From the NCBI RefSeq assembly GCF_030158645.1, contig NZ_JAOASO010000107.1:1-36748 (forward strand): DNA of 36,748 bases, written 5' to 3'. Origin of the DNA: Hydrogenophaga sp. (GTDB taxonomy: Bacteria; Pseudomonadota; Gammaproteobacteria; Burkholderiales; Burkholderiaceae_C). The notes under the pieces are model-generated. The model saw only the letters and a program-made list of their open reading frames with translations, did no database searches and was not told the DNA's origin. Below, in pieces: positions 8,264 through 16,325 of the stretch. Every line of letters begins with the position of its first letter. Positions within the stretch are counted from its first letter, which is position 1. Both the position numbers and the translations under genes were made by a program.

Positions 8264-9826
8264 ACGCCGGCCGCTGCCGGCACCCAGCAACGCGCCCACG
8301 ATCTGCGCCACGCGCTGCTGCTCCAGTCGCCCGGCCTCCACCCACACCACGCGCCCCGCAGGCGCCAGCGCCAGGTCGGCCAGCGCGGTGTTGCGGTCGG
8401 TGCTGGCGTCGAACAACAGCACCACGCGCTGCAGGTGCGCCGCCGTGGCCAGCACGCCGAGTTCGTGGCGGCAACCCTGGTTGCGGGCCTGGAAGCCGCG
8501 CAGGTCCATCAGCACCACGTCGGCCTGCGCCACCAGCGCAGCCAGCGCCTGCTGCCAGGTGCTGTCGAAGCAATAACACTCGTTCACGCGGTAGCGGCCG
8601 TCGGGGTCGGGCTCAAAGTCGAAGTCGCGCAGGCGTTCGGCCACCTGCGCCTCGTTGGCCACAAACCGGTCGGCCAGGCGCCCGTTGAGGAAGGTGAACA
8701 CATCGTCCGGGTCGATGGTGCGGCTGAGCAGGTCGGTGCCGGCGATCAGCACCGTGTTGCCCGAGAGGCGCCAGCGCTCGACCACGCGGTCGAACAAGGT
8801 CTGCACACCCGCGTCTTGCTGGAACACGCGCAGCACCAGCAGCGTGGGCGGCGTGCCGCGAGGCGCGAGCCAGCCACGCAAACCCCAGGCCGCCAGCGGA
8901 ATCCACAGCCAGGGAATGAACTGCGTGAGCGCGATCCAGCCCGCGCCCTGCAGCGACGGCAAGGCCGAGGCCGCCAGCACCACCAGCCAGTAGGCCGCGA
9001 GCAGGTACCAGAGGTCGGAGAAACGCTTGGCCCGGTAGGCGCGCGCCAGCGCCCGCGCGATGGCCCAGGCCGGCCAGGCGAGCAACAACCACGGTGCCAT
9101 CGCCATGAGCCCGATGGCGGGCCAGACCCCCAACAGGCCCACCAGCTGGATCACCCCGCGGGGTGGGTCCTGCGCGCCGCTCACCATGATCTGCAGCGCC
9201 AGCACCGACGAGGCCGCCAGCAGCATGAAGATCGGCAGCAAATAGGGCGCCACCGCGCGGATGCGGCCGCTGGCGCCGATCACCAGCGTGACCATCACCG
9301 GCAACAGCACCAGCCCACCCAACCAGGCGAGCGAGGTCGCCAGCGGCTGCGGCGAGACGGAGCGCCACAGCGTGAGCGCCAGCATGGCCAGCAGGTACAG
9401 GCCGATGGCGCCCAGCGTGCGCAGCCACGACCAGCGCCGCACCAAACCCCAGGTGAGCGCCATCGGCCAGGCGTACACCACCCCCAGCGTGAGCGCGCGG
9501 CCCACCGTGAGCAGCTCGGCGCCGTAGATGAACAGCAGCGCCAGCACCGACTGCGTGATGCCGATCAGCAGACTCAGCACGCTCACGGCGACCAGGTAGC
9601 GCCCGCTGGCGCGCTGGTTGGCGGCGAGGTCGAGCGTGGCCGCGGGCCTGGCCTGCGCGCGCACCCGCGTGCTGACAACGGCCTGCGCCGGATCGGGCGG
9701 TGGCGACCGCTTCATGAGCGCCAGCATGCGGCGGCGGTACAGGCCGGCGACCACCCACGAGGCCGCGCCCGTGAGCAGCACGCCCAGCACCATGGCGGTG
9801 AGGATGGCACCCGTGTTCATCTGCAT
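8234..9826 (-). CDS. Polytopic membrane protein with C-terminal Rossmann/TIR-like cytosolic domain
   Basis: A 530-residue protein not recognised as a named family. Residues 5-320 contain about nine hydrophobic segments, one at the N-terminus and eight after a linker rich in Pro, Ala and Arg (40-75). Residues 326-515 form an alpha/beta domain: strand LLVLRVF, strand VLIAGTDL (359-366), an acidic loop FDFEPDPDGRYRVNE (402-416), strand ADVVLMDLRGF (435-445), then NQGCRHELGVL (449-459) and strand RVVLLFDASTD (467-477). The C-x-x-E-L after a strand and loop resembles the catalytic Glu helix of TIR-type domains (here Glu455); this is inference from pattern only. The ATG at 9826 has a good AAGGGAG ribosome site. 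It lies antisense between thiL and pgpA and overlaps thiL by 30 bp. Confidence 0.6.
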   Translation of the reverse strand: MQMNTGAILTAMVLGVLLTGAASWVVAGLYRRRMLALMKRSPPPDPAQAVVSTRVRAQARPAATLDLAANQRASGRYLVAVSVLSLLIGITQSVLALLFIYGAELLTVGRALTLGVVYAWPMALTWGLVRRWSWLRTLGAIGLYLLAMLALTLWRSVSPQPLATSLAWLGGLVLLPVMVTLVIGASGRIRAVAPYLLPIFMLLAASSVLALQIMVSGAQDPPRGVIQLVGLLGVWPAIGLMAMAPWLLLAWPAWAIARALARAYRAKRFSDLWYLLAAYWLVVLAASALPSLQGAGWIALTQFIPWLWIPLAAWGLRGWLAPRGTPPTLLVLRVFQQDAGVQTLFDRVVERWRLSGNTVLIAGTDLLSRTIDPDDVFTFLNGRLADRFVANEAQVAERLRDFDFEPDPDGRYRVNECYCFDSTWQQALAALVAQADVVLMDLRGFQARNQGCRHELGVLATAAHLQRVVLLFDASTDRNTALADLALAPAGRVVWVEAGRLEQQRVAQIVGALLGAGSGRRSGEVVEAAR

Positions 9827-9903
9827 GCTGACTCCCTTCGTGCGGCGCGCCAGTATCCCGCCGGCGTCACGCCCCGGCAAGACCGCCCACCCATAATTCG
9901 TCC

Positions 9904-10419
9904 ATGCCCGAGACCACCACCGCTCCCCTGGCCCGCCCGACCTGGGCCTTCCTGTTGTCCCACCCGGCCCACTTCATTGCGCTCGGGGCGGGCGCGGGCC
10001 TGAGCCGCTTGGCACCCGGCACCGTGGGCACGCTGTGGGCCTGGGCGTCGTTTCTGCTGCTGCAGCCGCTGGTGTCGACACCCGCGTGGGGGCTGCTGAT
10101 CGGCGCGGGGACGCTGGTGGGCTGGTGGGCCTGCACGGTGACGGCACAACACATGCGCGTGGCCGACTCGGGCCACATCGTGTGGGACGAGGTGGTGGCC
10201 TTCTGGCTGGTGCTGTGGCTGATCGCACCCGCAGGCTTCTGGGCCCAACTGGTGGCGTTTGTGCTGTTCCGGTTTTTCGATGCGGTGAAGTTCGGCCCCA
10301 TGGCCTGGGCCGACCAGACCTTCAAGGGCTTCGGCCCGCGCGGCGGCTTCGGCATCCTGCTCGACGATTTCGCCGCCGCACTGTGCACGCTGCTGGTGAT
10401 CGCACTCTGGAGGTTTTGA
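9904..10419 (+). CDS. pgpA: Phosphatidylglycerophosphatase A
   Basis: A 171-residue inner-membrane phosphatase that converts phosphatidylglycerol phosphate to phosphatidylglycerol. The segments GLSRLAPGTVGTLWAWASF, GHIVWDEVVAFWLVLWL, FVLFRFFDAVKFGPMAWADQ and FGILLDDFAAALCTLLV match the PgpA pattern, including the DE and DD acidic pairs that bind metal. Three or four hydrophobic segments are visible. No Shine-Dalgarno is seen; a CATAAT hexamer at 9892-9897 lies 6 nt before the ATG. The stop overlaps the pncC start by one base (TGATG). Confidence 0.94.
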   Translation: MPETTTAPLARPTWAFLLSHPAHFIALGAGAGLSRLAPGTVGTLWAWASFLLLQPLVSTPAWGLLIGAGTLVGWWACTVTAQHMRVADSGHIVWDEVVAFWLVLWLIAPAGFWAQLVAFVLFRFFDAVKFGPMAWADQTFKGFGPRGGFGILLDDFAAALCTLLVIALWRF

Positions 10420-10895
10420 TGAACACGCCCGAACTGGTGCTCGACCTTGCGCGAGAACTCAAGGCCCGAGGACACACGATGGCGACGGCGGAGAGCTGCA
10501 CCGGCGGCCTGATCGCGGGCGCCTGCACCGAGGTGAGCGGCTCCAGCGACTGGTTCGAGCGGGGCTTCGTCACCTACTCCAACGCCGCCAAGACCGAGCT
10601 GCTGGGCGTGCCGGTCGAGCTGATCGCGCAGCACGGCGCGGTGAGCGAGCCGGTGGCGCGCGCCATGGCCGCGGGCGCACTCGCCCACTCGCCCGCGCAG
10701 CTCGCCGTGGCCGTCACCGGCGTGGCCGGCCCCACCGGCGGCAGCGCCGACAAACCGGTGGGCACCGTGTGGTTCGGCTGGGCCACACCGGCGGGGACCT
10801 TCACCGAGCACCAGCGCTTTGACGGCGACCGCGCGGCCGTGCGCGCCGCCACCGTGCGCCACGCGCTGGCCGGTCTGCTGCAACGCCTGCCCTGA
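10419..10895 (+). CDS. pncC: Nicotinamide-nucleotide amidohydrolase (CinA C-terminal domain)
   Basis: A 158-residue stand-alone CinA C-terminal domain. PncC hydrolyses nicotinamide mononucleotide to nicotinic acid mononucleotide in the pyridine nucleotide cycle. The active-site blocks MATAESCTGGLIAGA, GFVTYSNAAKTELLGV and AVTGVAGPTGGSADKPVGTVWFG are intact. The N-terminal MoCF-like domain of full-length CinA is absent, as usual for this short form. The ATG overlaps the pgpA stop, so the two are translationally coupled. The DNA repair gene begins only 9 nt after its stop. Confidence 0.92.
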   Translation: MNTPELVLDLARELKARGHTMATAESCTGGLIAGACTEVSGSSDWFERGFVTYSNAAKTELLGVPVELIAQHGAVSEPVARAMAAGALAHSPAQLAVAVTGVAGPTGGSADKPVGTVWFGWATPAGTFTEHQRFDGDRAAVRAATVRHALAGLLQRLP

Positions 10896-10904
10896 CAGCC
10901 GGGC

Positions 10905-12047
10905 ATGGAGCCGTTCAAGAACCTGATCAACGCCGGCACGGTGGCCCATGCCGGCCAGCACCTGCAGCGCGCGTGGACCGGCTTTGACCGACCGCGTTTC
11001 GAAGCGCTGGCCAACCAAGGCCTGGACGCGCTCGAACTCAAGGCGCGCATGCTGCAACTGGCCAACGCGATGCGCGCCACGCTGCCCGACGATTTCAACA
11101 GCGCGTGCACCGTGCTGGAGGCCAGCCTCGCACCCGCATTGCCGCTGGACGCCCCAGGCGAACCCGTTGGACTGTCCAACGCACAGATGAGCACCGGTCT
11201 GGCCGGCTGGGTGATCTGGTCCATGGGGGAATTCGTGGCGCGCCACGGCCAGCACGACGTGCCGCGCGCGCTGACCTGCCTGCACGCGCTCACCCAGCGC
11301 TCCACCGCCGAGTTCGCCATCCGCCCCTTCATCCAGCAGCAGCCCGATGCCGTCTGGCCAGTGCTCGCGCGCTGGGCCAACGACCCGAGCGCGCACGTGC
11401 GCCGGCTGGTGAGCGAAGGCAGCCGCCCCCGCCTGCCCTGGGGCCTGCGCCTGCAGGCGCTGGTGGCCGACCCCACGCCCGCGCTGCCGCTGCTGCGCGC
11501 CTTGCAGGACGACCCCAGCAGCTACGTACGCCGCAGCGTGGCCAACCACCTCAACGACATCGCCAAGGACCACCCGGGTCTCGTGGCAGGCTGGGTGAGA
11601 GACCACCTGATCGAGACCACGCCCGAGCGCCGTGCGCTCTTGCGCCATGCGAGCCGCAGCCTCATCAAACAAGGCCATGCCCCCACACTCGCCGCGTGGG
11701 GGCTGGCCAGCGGCCTGCAGGGGCGGGTCGGGCTGAGCCTGTCGGCCACCAGCGCATCGGTGGGCGAATCGCTCGGCCTGAGCGTGACGCTGCAGTCCAC
11801 CTCACACCAGCCCCAGCCGCTGGAAATCGACTACGCGGTGCACCACGTGCGGGCCAACGGCGGCACCTCGCCCAAGGTGTTCAAGGGCTGGAAACTCACG
11901 CTGGCCGCCGGCGAAACACGCACACTGGACAAACGCCACAGCCTCAAGCCCGTGACCACGCGAACGCTCTACCCGGGGCTGCACCGCATGGAGCTGCGGG
12001 TCAATGGCGTGGCGCTGGCCGAGGCGGCGTTCGATCTCTCACGTTGA
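10905..12047 (+). CDS. AlkC/AlkD-like DNA alkylation repair protein (HEAT-like)
   Basis: A 380-residue protein. Residues 1-260 form repeated helical pairs of the HEAT-like type seen in AlkC/AlkD DNA glycosylases, which remove N3- and N7-alkylated purines. Visible blocks are LNAMRATLPDDF-like helices, GWVIWSMGEFVARHG, STAEFAIRPFI, WANDPSAHVRRLVSEGSRPRLPWG and DDPSSYVRRSVANHLNDIAKDHP. These VRR..AN(H/I)LND.(A/S)KDHP patterns are typical of DNA alkylation repair proteins. The last 100 residues look beta-rich (immunoglobulin-like), as in AlkC-type members. It starts 9 nt after pncC and is followed by the dehalogenase-like gene after 41 nt. Confidence 0.85.
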   Translation: MEPFKNLINAGTVAHAGQHLQRAWTGFDRPRFEALANQGLDALELKARMLQLANAMRATLPDDFNSACTVLEASLAPALPLDAPGEPVGLSNAQMSTGLAGWVIWSMGEFVARHGQHDVPRALTCLHALTQRSTAEFAIRPFIQQQPDAVWPVLARWANDPSAHVRRLVSEGSRPRLPWGLRLQALVADPTPALPLLRALQDDPSSYVRRSVANHLNDIAKDHPGLVAGWVRDHLIETTPERRALLRHASRSLIKQGHAPTLAAWGLASGLQGRVGLSLSATSASVGESLGLSVTLQSTSHQPQPLEIDYAVHHVRANGGTSPKVFKGWKLTLAAGETRTLDKRHSLKPVTTRTLYPGLHRMELRVNGVALAEAAFDLSR

Positions 12048-12088
12048 ACCTCGGCCCCAGACGCCACCACCCGCCAGAAAGCACCCAC

Positions 12089-13009
12089 ATGACCCCCGAC
12101 TGGTTCGCCGACTTCAAGCTCCAACAGATTCAGACCCAGGGCGGACACGCTGCGGTGCGCGTGGGTGGCCGGCCCGACGGACCGGCGTTGGTGCTGCTGC
12201 ACGGTTTTCCGCAAACCCACGTGATGTGGCACCGCGTGGCGCGCGAGCTGGCGCCGCACTTTCGGCTGGTGCTGCCCGACCTGCGGGGTTACGGCGACTC
12301 GTCGCACGCGCCCGGCGAAAGCGACCACAGCACCTACAGCAAGCGCGCGATGGCACAAGACGTGATCGACGTGGTGGATGCGCTGGGCATCGACACCTTC
12401 TTTCTGTGCGGCCACGACCGCGGTGGCCGCGTGGCGCACCGACTGGCGGTGGACCACCCGGCGCGGGTGCGCAGGCTCTGCGTGATCGACATCGCGCCCA
12501 CGCTGGACATGTACGCCCGCACCGACATGGCCTTTGCCCGCGCCTACTACCACTGGTTCCACCTGATCCAGCCCGCGCCGCTGCCCGAGCTCATGATCGG
12601 TGGCAACGCGCAGGCCTATTTGCATGCCAAGCTGGGCGGCTGGGGTTCGGCGCAAGGCGGCGCCCGTCTGCCCCACATCGAACCGCGGGCACTGGCCGAG
12701 TACGAGCGCTGCTTCTGCCGCACCGAGGCCATCCACAGCGCCTGCGAGGACTACCGCGCCAGCGCCGGCATCGACCTCGATCACGACCGCGACAGCCGCG
12801 AGCGCGGACAGCGCATCGCCTGCGACACGCTGGTGCTGTGGGGCCAGCGCGGCGTGGTGCAGAAGCTGTTTGATCCGCTGGCGCTGTGGCAAGCCCAGTG
12901 CGCGGGCACCGTGAGCGGCGAGGCGCTGCCGGCGGGCCATTTCATTCCCGAAGAACTGCCCGAGGCCACCGCCGCGGCCTTGCGCAGCTTCATGACCACC
13001 ACCGACTGA
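12089..13009 (+). CDS. Alpha/beta hydrolase of the fluoroacetate/haloacetate dehalogenase type
   Basis: A 306-residue alpha/beta hydrolase. HGFPQTH gives the oxyanion region and GHDRGGR the nucleophile elbow with Asp110. Asp134 (VIDIAPT) and His284 (AGHFIPEE) complete a triad. Arg111 and Arg114, His155-Trp156 (YYHWFH) and Tyr222 (DYRASAG) match the carboxylate-binding arginines and the halide pocket known from structurally studied fluoroacetate dehalogenases. The reaction would be hydrolysis of haloacetate to glycolate and halide by an aspartyl-ester intermediate. Substrate identity (fluoro- or chloroacetate) cannot be read from sequence, and some relatives are epoxide hydrolases, although those carry a Tyr pair and not this HW pocket. 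The GST gene follows after 9 nt. Confidence 0.88.
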   Translation: MTPDWFADFKLQQIQTQGGHAAVRVGGRPDGPALVLLHGFPQTHVMWHRVARELAPHFRLVLPDLRGYGDSSHAPGESDHSTYSKRAMAQDVIDVVDALGIDTFFLCGHDRGGRVAHRLAVDHPARVRRLCVIDIAPTLDMYARTDMAFARAYYHWFHLIQPAPLPELMIGGNAQAYLHAKLGGWGSAQGGARLPHIEPRALAEYERCFCRTEAIHSACEDYRASAGIDLDHDRDSRERGQRIACDTLVLWGQRGVVQKLFDPLALWQAQCAGTVSGEALPAGHFIPEELPEATAAALRSFMTTTD

Positions 13010-13018
13010 AAGACACCC

Positions 13019-13681
13019 ATGCTCACCGTCCACCACCTCAACAACTCGCGCTCGCAGCGCGTGCTCTGGCTGCTCGAAGAGTTGGGCGTGCCCTACCAGA
13101 TCGAGCGTTACCAGCGCGATCCCAAGACGATGCTGGCGCCGCCCGCGCTGAAGAAAGTGCACCCGCTGGGCAAGTCACCGGTCGTCACCGACGGGCAGGC
13201 CACGCTGGCCGAGTCGGGCGCGATCATCGAATACCTGGTGGAGCGCTACGGCGAGGGCAAGTTCTCACCCGAGCCCGGCACGCCTTCGTTTCTGCGCTAC
13301 CGCTACTGGCTGCACTACGCCGAAGGCTCGCTGATGCCGCCGTTGCTGATGAAGCTGGTGTTCGACGAGGTGGAGAAAGCCCCGCTGCTGGTGCGCCCGA
13401 TCGCCAAGGCGATCTCGGCCACGGTGCACAAACGCTTCATCACACCCAACCTCACGCAGCACCTGGATTTTCTCGAAGGCGAACTTGCCACCTCGAACTG
13501 GTTCGCCGGGCGCTCATTCAGCGCGGCCGATGTACAGATGAGTTTTCCGGTGGAAGCCGCCGCCGCGCGCGCGGGGCTGAACGAAAGCCGCCCCAAGCTC
13601 ATGGACTGGCTGCGGCGCATCCACGCCCGGCCTGCCTACCAGCGTGCGCTGGTGCAGGGTGGGCCGTTTGAATTGAAGTGA
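13019..13681 (+). CDS. Glutathione S-transferase family protein
   Basis: A 220-residue GST with a thioredoxin-like N-terminal domain (MLTVHHLNNSRSQRVLWLLEELGVPY) and an all-helical C-terminal domain. The glutathione-binding blocks HPLGKSPVV and LAESGAIIEYLVERYG are intact. The NNSRSQR start places it in the bacterial class with a Ser catalytic residue, probably Ser10 or Ser12. The likely role is conjugation of glutathione to electrophiles. It is the last gene of the set with the alkylation repair protein and the dehalogenase, and a large repeat hairpin follows its stop. Confidence 0.93.
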   Translation: MLTVHHLNNSRSQRVLWLLEELGVPYQIERYQRDPKTMLAPPALKKVHPLGKSPVVTDGQATLAESGAIIEYLVERYGEGKFSPEPGTPSFLRYRYWLHYAEGSLMPPLLMKLVFDEVEKAPLLVRPIAKAISATVHKRFITPNLTQHLDFLEGELATSNWFAGRSFSAADVQMSFPVEAAAARAGLNESRPKLMDWLRRIHARPAYQRALVQGGPFELK

Positions 13682-13693
13682 GCGGGCGGGACC

Positions 13694-13801
13694 GATCCGG
13701 CGCCGGGCCGCCCCAAGCCGGATCAGCCCCCGGACCCGGCAAGGACCGGGGCCCTTCCCGGTCCCGGGGCAGCGACCCGCGCAGCGGCGGAGCGTGGGGG
13801 C
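13694..13801. repeat. Interspersed hairpin repeat, copy D (expanded)
   Basis: The longest copy, between the convergent GST and SEC-C genes. The stem GATCCGGC (13694-13701) with GCCGGATC (13717-13724) is identical to copy A. The central palindrome is expanded by about 40 bp of self-complementary GC-rich sequence, including ACCGGG (13745-13750) with CCCGGT (13757-13762). The tail CCCGCGCAGCGGCGGAGCGTGGGGG is conserved. The position suits a bidirectional terminator. Confidence 0.75.
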
Positions 13802-13810
13802 CTGCTTCCT

Positions 13811-14623
13811 TCAGGCACCGTGGCACTTCTTGAATTTCTTGCCGCTCCCGCACGGGCACGGATCGTTGCGCCCCGGCGTCTCCGCCTTGCGGATCGGCTC
13901 CACGCGCGGTCCCAGGCTGCGGCCGATCTGGGCCAGGTCGTACACGGCCCAGATCGCCGCGCCGAACGCGTTGAGTCGCTCGTCGCTCACGCTGGGCGGG
14001 CCGTCTTCGGCGTGCATGTTGACCGTGGGTTGGCCGGTGTCGTCCTCGGTCAGGGCCACCACATGCTCCAGCGCCTCGTCGATCCAGACGGCGGTGTCCT
14101 TGTCGCGTGGCGGCTCCCAGTCTTCGGGCCAGTTTTCCACCACGAACATGAAGCCCAGCGCCCACACCTGCGCGTAGGCGGGCAACTCCTGGTCCTTGAA
14201 ATCGGCGCGCTCGGCTTCGGGCAGTGAAGCCACGGCGCCGCGCACGTCCATCAGCTCGGGGTGGTAGCTGCGCTCGTCTTCCAGCGTGTCCACCGGCGAT
14301 GCCAGCGAGATCGAGACCTCGGCGCTGCGGCGCGCCCACAGCGCCATGAATTGTTCGTACTGCGCGGTGTTGGCGAAGTGCGTCCCGTCTTCCTGCGGCG
14401 CGGTGGGCAGGGGGCCAGTGCCCAGCAGCATGGGCAGGAACTCGGCCGGCTCGATCGGGCGGCGCGTGCACAGCAGCGCGGCCATGGCGCCTTCGCAGAA
14501 CTCCCACTGCGGCACGTCTTCACCGCGCGTGCGCAGGTCGTCCAGGATCGCGTCGAGCGCGTCGTAATCGTCGTTGTCCAGCGCGACGGCCGGGTCGGAC
14601 GAAGTGTTCAGGGGGGTGTTCAT
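13811..14623 (-). CDS. UPF0149 (YgfB/YecA) family protein with C-terminal SEC-C motif
   Basis: A 270-residue protein. Residues 10-235 are a helical YecA/YgfB-like domain ([33 protein letters not shown], then acidic helices). The C-terminus ends [21 protein letters not shown], the Cys/His zinc-binding SEC-C motif also found at the end of SecA. Members of this group are implicated in interaction with SecA or ribosomes; the exact task here is unknown. It is transcribed leftward, divergent from the FMN glutamate synthase-like gene, with a 76-bp shared promoter region. Confidence 0.88.
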   Translation of the reverse strand: MNTPLNTSSDPAVALDNDDYDALDAILDDLRTRGEDVPQWEFCEGAMAALLCTRRPIEPAEFLPMLLGTGPLPTAPQEDGTHFANTAQYEQFMALWARRSAEVSISLASPVDTLEDERSYHPELMDVRGAVASLPEAERADFKDQELPAYAQVWALGFMFVVENWPEDWEPPRDKDTAVWIDEALEHVVALTEDDTGQPTVNMHAEDGPPSVSDERLNAFGAAIWAVYDLAQIGRSLGPRVEPIRKAETPGRNDPCPCGSGKKFKKCHGA

Positions 14624-14699
14624 GGGATCGTGTGGCCTGCAGAGGCCCGGGTTTTATGATGGGCTGAAGTGTATTCCGCACCCTTTGCCGAAAGCCCGC

Positions 14700-16319
14700 A
14701 TGCTCGACCGCCTCAACGCCCTCTACCCCGTGCGCTACACCGCGCTTGGCCTGTGTGTGGTGCTGGCGTTGCTGAGCCTGTTCACGCTGATCGCGTTCGG
14801 CATCGGCGGCTTCTGGTTCCTGGTGTTCACCGGCCTCTCGGTGCTCGGTGTGTTCGACCTGCGCCAAACCAAGAGCTCGGTGCTGCGCAACTACCCCGTC
14901 ATCGGCCACCTGCGCTTCATGCTGGAAAAGATCCGCCCCGAGATCCGCCAGTACTTTCTCGAAGGCGACAACGAAGCGTCGCCGTTTTCGCGCAGCCAGC
15001 GCAGCCTGGCGTACGCGCGCGCCAAAGGCGAGACCGACAAGCGCCCCTTCGGCACGCAGGTGGACCAGAACGCCACCGGCCACGAGTGGCTCAACCACTC
15101 GATGGCGCCCAGCCTGATCGCCTCGCACGACTTCCGCGTCACGATCGGCGGGCCGGGTTGCACGCAACCCTATGAGGCCAGCGTGTTCAACATCTCGGCC
15201 ATGAGCTTCGGCGCGCTCTCGGCCAATGCGATCCAGGCGCTCAACGCCGGTGCCAAACGCGGCGGCTTCGCACACGACACCGGCGAAGGTTCTATTTCGG
15301 CTTACCACCGGCTGCACGGCGGCGACCTGATCTGGGAAATCGGCTCGGGTTACTTCGGCTGCCGCGACGAAAACGGCCACTTCAGCCCCGACCGCTTCCA
15401 GGCCAACGCGATGGACCCGCAGGTGAAGATGGTCGAGATCAAGCTCAGCCAGGGCGCCAAGCCGGGCCACGGCGGCGTCTTGCCCGGGCCGAAGGTCACG
15501 CCCGAGATCGCCGCCGCACGCGGCGTGATCGTCGGTCAGGACTGCGTCTCACCCGCCGCGCACAGCGCGTTTTCCACGCCCGTTGAGCTCATGCATTTCA
15601 TCGTGCGGCTGCGTGAACTCGCCGGCGGCAAGCCGGTGGGCTTCAAGCTGTGCATCGGCCACCCGTGGGAGTGGTTCGCCATGGCCAAGGCCATGCTGGC
15701 CACCGGCATCACGCCCGACTTCATCGTGGTCGACGGGGCCGAGGGCGGCACCGGTGCGGCACCGCTGGAGTTCACCGACCACGTCGGCGCGCCGCTGCAG
15801 GAGGGCCTGCGCCTGGTGCACAACACGCTGGTGGGCGTGAACCTGCGCGACCGCATCAAGATCGGTTGCGCCGGCAAGGTCATCAGCGCCTTCGACATCG
15901 TGCGCGCCATGGCGATTGGCGCCGACTGGTGCAACAGCGCGCGCGGCTTCATGTTCGCGCTGGGCTGCATCCAGGCCCAGAGCTGCCACACCGGCCAGTG
16001 CCCCACCGGCGTGACCACGCAAGACCCGGTGCGCCAGCAGGCGCTGGTGGTGCCCGACAAGGCCGAGCGCGTGTTCCAGTTCCACCAGCGCACGCTGATG
16101 GCGCTGCAGGAACTCATCCAGGCCGCCGGCCTGCAACACCCCGCTGAAATCACCGCTCACCACCTGGTGCGTCGCGTGAGCCAGAACGAGGTGCGCCTGC
16201 TCGCCAACCTGCTCCCCGAAACCCTGCCCGGCGCCCTGCTGCACGACCTCACCGGCCAGCACAAGGTGTTCAGCACCTACTGGCCGCAGGCGCATGCGGA
16301 CCGGTTCGGGTTGGCTTGA
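14700..16319 (+). CDS. FMN-binding glutamate synthase family protein (stand-alone GltB-like)
   Basis: A 539-residue protein. Two hydrophobic segments occupy residues 15-60 (ALGLCVVLALLSLFTLIA and FWFLVFTGLSVLGVF). The remainder is the FMN-binding synthase barrel of glutamate synthases: ISAMSFGALSANAIQALN, GEGSISAYH, KLSQGAKPGHGGVLPG, VDGAEGGTGAAP and KVISAFDIVRAMAIGADWCNSARGFMF in successive blocks. A cysteine series CIQAQSCHTGQCP fits the 3Fe-4S ligands of GltB. It lacks the N-terminal amidotransferase and C-terminal glucan-like domains, so it is not a full glutamate synthase. The physiological reaction of these membrane-anchored stand-alone forms is not established. The start was chosen at 14700 because upstream codons are not family-like. 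Confidence 0.88.
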   Translation: MLDRLNALYPVRYTALGLCVVLALLSLFTLIAFGIGGFWFLVFTGLSVLGVFDLRQTKSSVLRNYPVIGHLRFMLEKIRPEIRQYFLEGDNEASPFSRSQRSLAYARAKGETDKRPFGTQVDQNATGHEWLNHSMAPSLIASHDFRVTIGGPGCTQPYEASVFNISAMSFGALSANAIQALNAGAKRGGFAHDTGEGSISAYHRLHGGDLIWEIGSGYFGCRDENGHFSPDRFQANAMDPQVKMVEIKLSQGAKPGHGGVLPGPKVTPEIAAARGVIVGQDCVSPAAHSAFSTPVELMHFIVRLRELAGGKPVGFKLCIGHPWEWFAMAKAMLATGITPDFIVVDGAEGGTGAAPLEFTDHVGAPLQEGLRLVHNTLVGVNLRDRIKIGCAGKVISAFDIVRAMAIGADWCNSARGFMFALGCIQAQSCHTGQCPTGVTTQDPVRQQALVVPDKAERVFQFHQRTLMALQELIQAAGLQHPAEITAHHLVRRVSQNEVRLLANLLPETLPGALLHDLTGQHKVFSTYWPQAHADRFGLA

Positions 16320-16325
16320 GGCGGT

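Noticed and set aside
9867..11678. A 603-codon minus-strand open frame opposite pgpA, pncC and the repair gene
   Set aside because: Covers three recognised plus-strand genes and has no recognisable domain.
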